Assembly (NCBI GenBank): GCA_033297075.1 | Contig: MU858347.1 | Location: 1-23,781 of the forward strand | DNA: 23,781 nt | Reading direction: 5' to 3' | DNA from: Rhypophila decipiens | Taxonomy: Eukaryota > Ascomycota > Sordariomycetes > Sordariales > Naviculisporaceae | Shown: piece after piece, positions 18,502 to 23,781 of the stretch | Position numbering within the stretch: the first letter of the stretch is position 1 | Layout of the letters: every line of letters starts with the position of its first letter | Position numbers and translations under genes: made by a program | The notes under the pieces: generated by a model | The model's database searches: none | Seen by the model: only the letters and a program-made list of their open reading frames with translations | What the model was told of the DNA's origin: nothing

Positions 18502-19611
18502 TTACGTCTTCCCGTCCGAGTCCTCAGACTCGCTCTCCATCACAACCCACGATTCGGCCACCGAAGCCAAGTCATCTTCAATAACGGGTACCCAGCCCTC
18601 GGCCTCGAGGTCAGCAAAGAATCCAGCCCAGCAGTAGTCAGGCATGGCATCGATGACCTCCTGAGGGAGGAGCTCCAAAGTCTGATCATCGTCCCTGGCA
18701 GCAGCCACAACGCCATCGGCGACGACATCACAAGATGCATCACTGGCCGCCCGCTCTTCAGACCCTTCCCTCTCAGCCTGAACGGCCACAGTCCTGCCCT
18801 TTCCCTTCCCGCCCTTCTTCTTCCTCTGTACAAGTCGAACCCGGTAAGCCGGCTCATCTCCCCTGACAATCGAATCCATCGTCAATACACCCTCCTCCCC
18901 ATCCACAACATCCTTCAGCACACCTTGCTTCCTCAAATCAGCAAGCTCCTTCTCCTCCTCAGTACCCAACCTCACACCAGCACCACTCCCATCACCCACC
19001 CTCCAAATCCCATCAGAAGGCAAGACCTCGCCAGAAAAAGCCATATCCCGCCCAGCCTCAACAGGATCATCCTGCCCAGGCATGAAATGCGCAAACCTCA
19101 ACCCCTTGGGATCCTTCCCCCGCTGGCTCGTGTTCTTTTGAACCACATCAAGCAAGCTCTTGCCGTTCTTTAGTCTCACCCTCCTAAGCTGCTTCTTCTT
19201 GTCATGCCCAGAGGAGGAAGAAGCAGCAACAGGGCTGTACCAATTCAAGTTCTCAATCTTATTCTTGACTCCTCCCTCCCTCTCCAAACTATCTTCCGGT
19301 CCAGAAGACCCGTACGAAGCCTTTGGCCACGGAACAAGCGCAATCCTGCGAGCAGGATTCTGAAGCGTATTCTGGAGCGTGCGCTTCGAGTCTTGCACCC
19401 AGTAGGCACCACAAGACTCACAAGGCCAGCGCCAAGGGTTCTGGGCCCTGCTATGTTGACAAGCGGCTCCGCGGAGGTGATGCCATTCTGTCAAGCGACA
19501 AAGGAGTTCGGGACTGTAGGTCAGGTAGTTGGTCCCGTCTAGGCGGACGCGGGTGATGCGCCCTGGGATGGATTCACCGGTTGGCGCTTGGGTTTTGGTA
19601 TGTCGAGGCAT
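18502..19611 (-). CDS. Hypothetical charged protein, 369 aa
   Basis: One intronless frame runs from ATG at 19611 to a stop at 18502. The N-terminal 70 residues contain Cys/His residues that could bind zinc (C38, H44, H45, C51, H53, and C64-x2-C67 in WPCESCGAYW). The middle is rich in Lys/Arg, including a run RKKKGGKGKGR that resembles a nuclear localisation signal. The C-terminus is strongly acidic (MESESEDSDGKT). There is no signal peptide or membrane span. Codon use is consistent throughout. It may be a nuclear fungal-specific protein; function not recognised. Confidence 0.7.
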   Translation of the reverse strand: MPRHTKTQAPTGESIPGRITRVRLDGTNYLTYSPELLCRLTEWHHLRGAACQHSRAQNPWRWPCESCGAYWVQDSKRTLQNTLQNPARRIALVPWPKASYGSSGPEDSLEREGGVKNKIENLNWYSPVAASSSSGHDKKKQLRRVRLKNGKSLLDVVQKNTSQRGKDPKGLRFAHFMPGQDDPVEAGRDMAFSGEVLPSDGIWRVGDGSGAGVRLGTEEEKELADLRKQGVLKDVVDGEEGVLTMDSIVRGDEPAYRVRLVQRKKKGGKGKGRTVAVQAEREGSEERAASDASCDVVADGVVAAARDDDQTLELLPQEVIDAMPDYCWAGFFADLEAEGWVPVIEDDLASVAESWVVMESESEDSDGKT

Positions 19612-20566
19612 GATGCGTTAATGTTTCGTATACTTGGGAGTGGTTGGTTTGTTTGTTAGGTGGAGATGGTTCTCGATCGAAAAGGAGGGAGGGCAACCGC
19701 AGTGCAGGGGTAGTAGGAGAAATGCAGACACGAGCGGGCATCAATGTAGAAACTTGCGGTGTATTGTTGGATTCAGTTGGAAAGGGCATCGAAACCAAGA
19801 GATCTGACATTGATTTAAACAAGATGCACAGATACCAGATCGCGGGGGGTCCAAAGAGGATCAATGTCAGAGTCATCAGTCCTGAGGCTGACAGGCGTCC
19901 ATCGACGGCCTCCAATTGGCCAATGGTGCCTTGCTGGGTCTGATGTCAGTGACCGGGGTGACTCACTCACCGGGCCGTTATGCTTTTTGTGACCACAACA
20001 GTGCATATCTTTAATGATATGACATTTTTGATGCACGTTTCACGCCAAATCGGAGATTCCATGCACTCTTAATTGGTAGAGGCTCCATATTGGGGAGGTG
20101 AGTCAATCGGCCATATCCTCTTTGCAGCAAACCAAGCATGTGTAATGATGGGCCTCGGCACCTTGGCAACATTTTGGGCCGGGAGAGCAAGCATTTTTGC
20201 CAATCAACTGGGGACAAGAGATTCGATACTATCCAGGTTCAGTTTTACTATGTGCACGAAAAGTAACAGGTGCAGCATTTATTAGATATCAAACAAGTCG
20301 ATAGAGGACGATCCAACTGTGAAGGAGACAGGCGCGCTGAATATCAAGCTCGGTGCAAACCAATAAATAGCTTGAAAAGGACAAAGTCACGACGTCAGGT
20401 AGCCATGTTGGAAAAACTTGTCTCATTTTATATCATCACTCCTCCCCAACGCCGATTCTAACGAAACCAGTAATAATACAGGATAATGAATAAACTAATG
20501 ATACAACGCATTGGTTTGCCAAATCGTCTTGTAGAAGAGACCAGGCAGTCTGGTTTCGAATCCCTT
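19612..20566. other. Intergenic, no gene recognised
   Basis: The promoter of the 18502-19611 gene must lie just above 19611. The remainder has short frames on both strands and no motif; AT content rises toward 20450-20500. Confidence 0.4.
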
Positions 20567-20632
20567 GGGGCATCTGTGCCCCTAAAAAAAGAAAAAAAAA
20601 AAAAAAAAAAAAGAAAAGGTTCCCAGGGGAAC
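20567..20632. repeat. Poly(A) tract between two short hairpins
   Basis: The hairpin GGGGCA-TCTG-TGCCCC (20567-20582) is followed by an A-rich run at 20584-20617, interrupted only by two G, and then the palindrome GTTCCC-AG-GGGAAC (20619-20632). A sequence resembling a pol III B box (GGTTTCGAATCCC) lies just before, at about 20552-20564, with one extra T. A retroposed SINE tail is possible, but no A box or flanking duplication was found. Confidence 0.5.
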
Positions 20633-20696
20633 GCATCCCAGTCCAGCATGAAGTGTTTTGACACAAGCTGTGGATGGGTGCTTCCAGAAGCTGTTG

Positions 20697-21235
20697 CTAT
20701 CCTTTGTCCATGGATTGATCGACGAATGCAAGTGTGCGGAAGAGTGCCTCTGGTTGCGAGCTGTGTCCCAAGGCAAGTGTAGGAAGTTGTGGCGACGGAA
20801 GGCTGTCCCTTTCGGCGAGACGAATCTTGACGACGAGAATGGTTGGCTCAGATATGTGTAATGTGTGCTCAGCTCGCCACATCTGTTGTCGTGATCCACT
20901 ACATGTGCTCTGATTTGTTTGACTTGGATCTGGATCGGGCGTCTGACGCATCTGGGGAGTCGAATGGCACCAAGGTGAGAGGGTCGATGCGTCCGGAGAG
21001 GTGGTCGAGTAAAGAGCAGAGAGCGAACTCGAACGATGAGCTCCTCTGGTGGGCGCGATGTCCATTGTGAGTTTGGCAATGACTGTGCTCTGGCTGTCAA
21101 GCTGTCGTGTAAGCTCCGTGCCGGTCCTTTTGGAGATTCTTCAAAGGTCAGAACACATCGAGGACGAGAGCAGAACAGATGAGCTTACATGAAATGGAGT
21201 GCTTGATAGAGCAGGGATACCATTGACCACCCCAT
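20697..21235 (-). CDS. Probable small two-exon gene, 162 aa, coiled-coil segment
   Basis: The coding region is complement(join(20697..21138,21189..21235)). The first ATG after the upstream TATA box is at 21235. The intron 21188-21139 has a GTAAGC donor, a CTGAC branch site and a GAAG acceptor, and it brings the first exon (15 codons plus two bases) into frame. The second exon starts with a heptad-like segment (TELTRQLDSQSTVIAKLT), suggesting a coiled coil, then becomes Ser/Pro-rich. In the other frame of the same strand, about 21053-20899, codons also look coding (FALCSLLDHLSGRIDPLTL), so a frameshift near 21053 or a sequence error may have altered the C-terminal half. Function not recognised. 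Confidence 0.4.
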
Positions 21236-21531
21236 TGAGTAAACTTGGTGCGAGAGAGTCAGGTAGAAGATCTCTGTCGGAGGCTGAAATGGTGCAGGTG
21301 TCCGAATCCGATGCTGACTTCCAGTGGTGTTTTTGCAGGTCGAGAAAATGATTGTGCAGAAAACACAGGATAGTGGAAAGCAAGGGCTGGAATGGTCTCA
21401 GATGGATTGTAATAACAAATAGACAGCTTGATTGCCCTCTTGGTGCTTGGTGAGGATGTTGGATCTTGGTACTTGGTGAAGGTTGGAAGAGAAAAGTAGG
21501 AAGAGAATGAAATCTTTCCCACCGGTTTTGG

Positions 21532-21539
21532 CTTATAAA
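21532..21539 (-). promoter_or_regulatory. TATA box and CT-rich leader for the minus-strand gene
   Basis: On the minus strand GTTTATAAGC is followed by a pyrimidine-rich leader (CATTCTCTTCCTACTTTTC) and CACCAAG-type start-site sequence. This is the typical order of a fungal core promoter. The first ATG downstream is at 21235, about 300 bases away, so the leader would be long. Confidence 0.4.
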
Positions 21540-21615
21540 CGCACCCTAGCCCCACTCGAACGCTTTCTTTTGCACTTCTCGGGCAATAGTTTGGCCGAGA
21601 CCCATGTGCTTGCCT

Positions 21616-21950
21616 CTCACCGATGTACTTGACCTGCATGATCGAAGGAGGAAGAACAACTCAACGAGGTGGGGAGCTAAAGGAGGAGACGCGTCATGCG
21701 ATGCCTGGCACTTCCTTCAATATTTCCACTCCCCGATCTTTCTACATAGCTCTTTATACAAGTATCTTATGATTCTGTTGATGCTGAACTGGAAGGAGAG
21801 ACCGTTGGATGACTTGAACCCGGCAAAGGTGTCTGGAAGGGAGAGAGGTGGGAAGCGGCTACCTTTGATAGAACAGTATGGCCAATTCTGAGTGGAGAAA
21901 CCCCTCCCACCGATTTGCCTGACCTGCATGATCGAAGGAGGAAGAATAAC
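21616..21950. repeat. Direct repeat of about 45 bp, copies 290 bp apart
   Basis: Copies are 21616-21660 and 21906-21950. They share a run around GACCTGCATGATCGAAGG and differ at five positions, four of them transitions. The 245 bp between them show no gene. This may be a duplicated regulatory segment or footprints flanking a lost or degenerate element. Confidence 0.75.
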
Positions 21951-23204
21951 GACCTACATCGTATTGAAGATTCCCGGTAATGGTTTCCGGCATGTGTGTG
22001 CAGAGCTCGACAGAGCCCTCGTGAGAGTTGCATGATCGTGATCGGAAATTCCCAAGCCAATTTCGAGCAGGAGAGAATTCAATGCATTATGCATCAGTTC
22101 TGCCCCTCGGAAACAAAGGAGCCCTGGTGTTTGACCCAAACCATGTACTTCTGGGAGGCACTGATCTCCCAATTACATGCCATATTTTTCACCGTTCACG
22201 TTTAACGGTCTCCACGTACATGAAAGTCACCTCGCAATGATCACCGTCAGGACTTTCAATCTTGTGAGTGGGATTCTAGGAGTCGTTTCTGTGATTATGG
22301 ATTTTGATTTTGCACAGAAAGCTGGCCAACTCGCCTACCTCGAAGCTTCGAGTAAACCATGGTCTTGACAAATATTTGTCCTTGTGCAACTTTCAGTGCA
22401 TAGCACATTCAGAATTACCAGTTCTTGACAAGACCATGTGAAGTCTTCTGCCACTTGTTTCATCGTGGGTGGACTTACGTAGACATATTTCTCAAACTGG
22501 TCCATGTTCCTTCCCTCTAGCTGTCTGGCAGTCACCACCCGGCCATAAACAGACGCTGTTGATGCATGTTCCGAAGCCAGCTCACTTGAAATTTCCAAAT
22601 GACCACCTCGGTGAGTATTTCTACATCAACTTACCATGCAGCAGGTGGAAAGGTCCTTGGAACGACATCTAATAGAGCAGCCAAAGACCATATTTCCAGG
22701 CAGATGCTTCCAACCTAGCTTGTACCAACGGGTTTCTAGGCCTTGATGTTTTACCGTTTGCCCATCCACAAACATTGCTACAGTCTCGTTGCAGAAGTTG
22801 CGGCCAGCGCGTCCTAGTCTTGATCGTAAAAGGGACTCATAAATAGGCACCATTACTCTCATAGTCGGGCAGCAGTCTTGTTAGTAGATGGCGTAGATGG
22901 CGATAATAACTGAATGATGCCTGTATTATCTAGGAGCCGTGAGTACGGATGATGTAGAGGGATATATTCGTGTGGCTTATCTTCGCCGCGACCATGGCAG
23001 CCAACAATACAAGCCAAACCGCCGTCTCTTGCTCGTTGACTGCCCACCAATATGGGCGGGGGGCCTCCTGGTAGGCCTAGAGTAGTCTTTGGTTATATTT
23101 GGCGGCCGGGATGAGGTGAGCTGCTGAGAATTGTGCTATGGCTTCCGACCCGTGCCCACCATGGCACCAATGTCGCTCCCCGACTTGACTGTCTACTGAC
23201 CAGC
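21951..23204. other. Intergenic with gene-like fragments
   Basis: Two weak candidates exist. A plus-strand frame at 22237-22368 (43 aa) begins MITVRTFNLVSGILGVVSVI. A minus-strand 76-codon stretch at 22862-22635 ends exactly at a GTAAGT donor, with a second coding-like minus stretch (RQLEGRNMDQFEKYVY) that also ends at a GTAAGT donor near 22477. I could not join these into one frame with confidence, so no gene is called. Confidence 0.3.
22360..22440. repeat. Inverted repeat of about 80 bp overall
   Basis: CATGGTCTTGACAA near 22358-22371 is mirrored by CTTGACAAGACCATG near 22425-22439 (ten exact base pairs, more with one mismatch). The left arm runs into a separate perfect palindrome, GACAAATATTTGTC (22367-22380). 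It could be a tiny foldback element or chance; no flanking duplication was identified. Confidence 0.5.
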
Positions 23205-23324
23205 ATGGGACGGTACTACGATTTGGTTCCAGAGCAGGATGAGCTCAACCGCAAGTATGATCTCGGAGAAGAGGAGGAGTTCCAGCCTCCGAGGGTAGCA
23301 TTCGGTGGTGCCAAGTGCGCATAA
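23205..23324 (+). CDS. Possible small ORF, 39 aa
   Basis: ATG at 23205 opens a short acidic frame (MGRYYDLVPEQDELNRKYDL, then GEEEEF) with gene-like codons, ending in TAA at 23324. It could be a small protein or an isolated exon of a larger gene. The continuation was not found. Not recognised. Confidence 0.25.
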   Translation: MGRYYDLVPEQDELNRKYDLGEEEEFQPPRVAFGGAKCA

Positions 23325-23415
23325 CTTCTCCCAGTGCGGCTTCTCTGGGATACACGCGTCCAAGGCCAGAATAAAGGCGCCTAATATACAGACACCAGTC
23401 CTCTCGTATATAGGC

Positions 23416-23692
23416 AATAGTATTCTTTGACTGGCTGGAATAACTGCCTTAACTAGTTGGAATAAATGCCCTGACTGTTTGCAATAGAGGCTTTAACGGG
23501 CTAGAATAAATGCCTTTAGACTTAATATAATATGCATTATACCCTTCTCCTCTAGGGTGTGCTTCTGTCCAACTTTGCGATATGACGGGATTAATAAATA
23601 CCTTGACTGGACTCAATAAATGCTTTGACTAGAATAGAATAAATGCTTTGACTAGACTAGAATAAATGCTTTAACTAGCTGGAATAAATTTG
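23416..23692. repeat. 22-23 bp minisatellite in two blocks
   Basis: Block 1 (23416-23526) has five units and block 2 (23593-23692) four units plus a partial. Most units begin AATAAATGC and continue CTTTGACTAG with CTGG or ACTAG at the end. Units are 22 or 23 bp. Blocks are separated by 66 bp of unrelated AT-rich sequence. Nearly every unit carries AATAAA, the canonical polyadenylation hexamer, by virtue of the repeat. Confidence 0.85.
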
Positions 23693-23781
23693 TTGGTTGC
23701 AATTTAATGTAAAGACGTCTGAAGTGGTGAAGTCACGGACCCAGATCACGTTGCACGAGGCCTACTGCTGCGGCAGGCTGT

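Noticed and set aside
20540..20582. Possible tRNA gene around GGTTTCGAATCCC
   Set aside because: The flanking bases do not form a T stem, and no acceptor or anticodon arm could be drawn on either strand.
20582..21100. 172-codon minus-strand frame ending in a poly-Phe run
   Set aside because: The tail is translation of the poly(A) tract on the other strand, and the frame is off-phase to the better-supported spliced model.

Overview
The window reads as nuclear DNA of a filamentous ascomycete (Pezizomycotina). Reasons: short introns of 50-76 nt with GT(G/A)NGT donors and CTAAC/CTGAC branch sites, C-ending codon preference in the convincing exons, CT-rich leaders, fungal gene families (WSC, F-box, PLAC8), and large intergenic spaces holding minisatellites and transposon relics. 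There are no operons, CRISPR arrays or recognisable RNA genes. Genus is not resolved.

Layout. 1-225: flank without a recognisable gene. 226-3343: a structurally complete hAT DNA transposon (234-3335) inside an 8-bp target duplication, carrying an intact two-exon transposase of 842 aa. 3344-5400: a WSC-domain gene with three visible exons and no recognisable 5' end, opposed at its 3' end by an antisense ORF that has its own promoter-like leader. 6124-7308 (-): single-exon F-box protein. 7952-8662 (-): unknown helical protein. 9470-10960: AT-rich, gene-free block with three tandem-repeat families and a 153-bp solo LTR inserted into one repeat unit. 10956-14730: mostly non-coding, with several short coding-like stretches broken by stops and frameshifts. 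14931-15433 (+): two-exon gene of unknown function, divergent from a minus-strand ORF. 16974-17622 (+): PLAC8 cysteine-rich protein. 18502-19611 (-): unknown charged protein. 20697-21235 (-): probable small two-exon gene with a TATA box upstream. 21600-23781: direct repeats, an inverted repeat, gene-like fragments, and a 22-23 bp minisatellite at the right edge.

The genes do not form a pathway or an obvious secondary-metabolite cluster; they look like ordinary dispersed accessory genes among repeats. The most notable item is the hAT element: TSD, terminal repeats, spliced frame, zinc finger, catalytic and dimerisation motifs are all intact, so it may be a recent and possibly autonomous insertion. 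Its ends are unusual because each is built from opposed arrays of one TCAAA-type motif. I found no convincing new defence or biosynthetic system.
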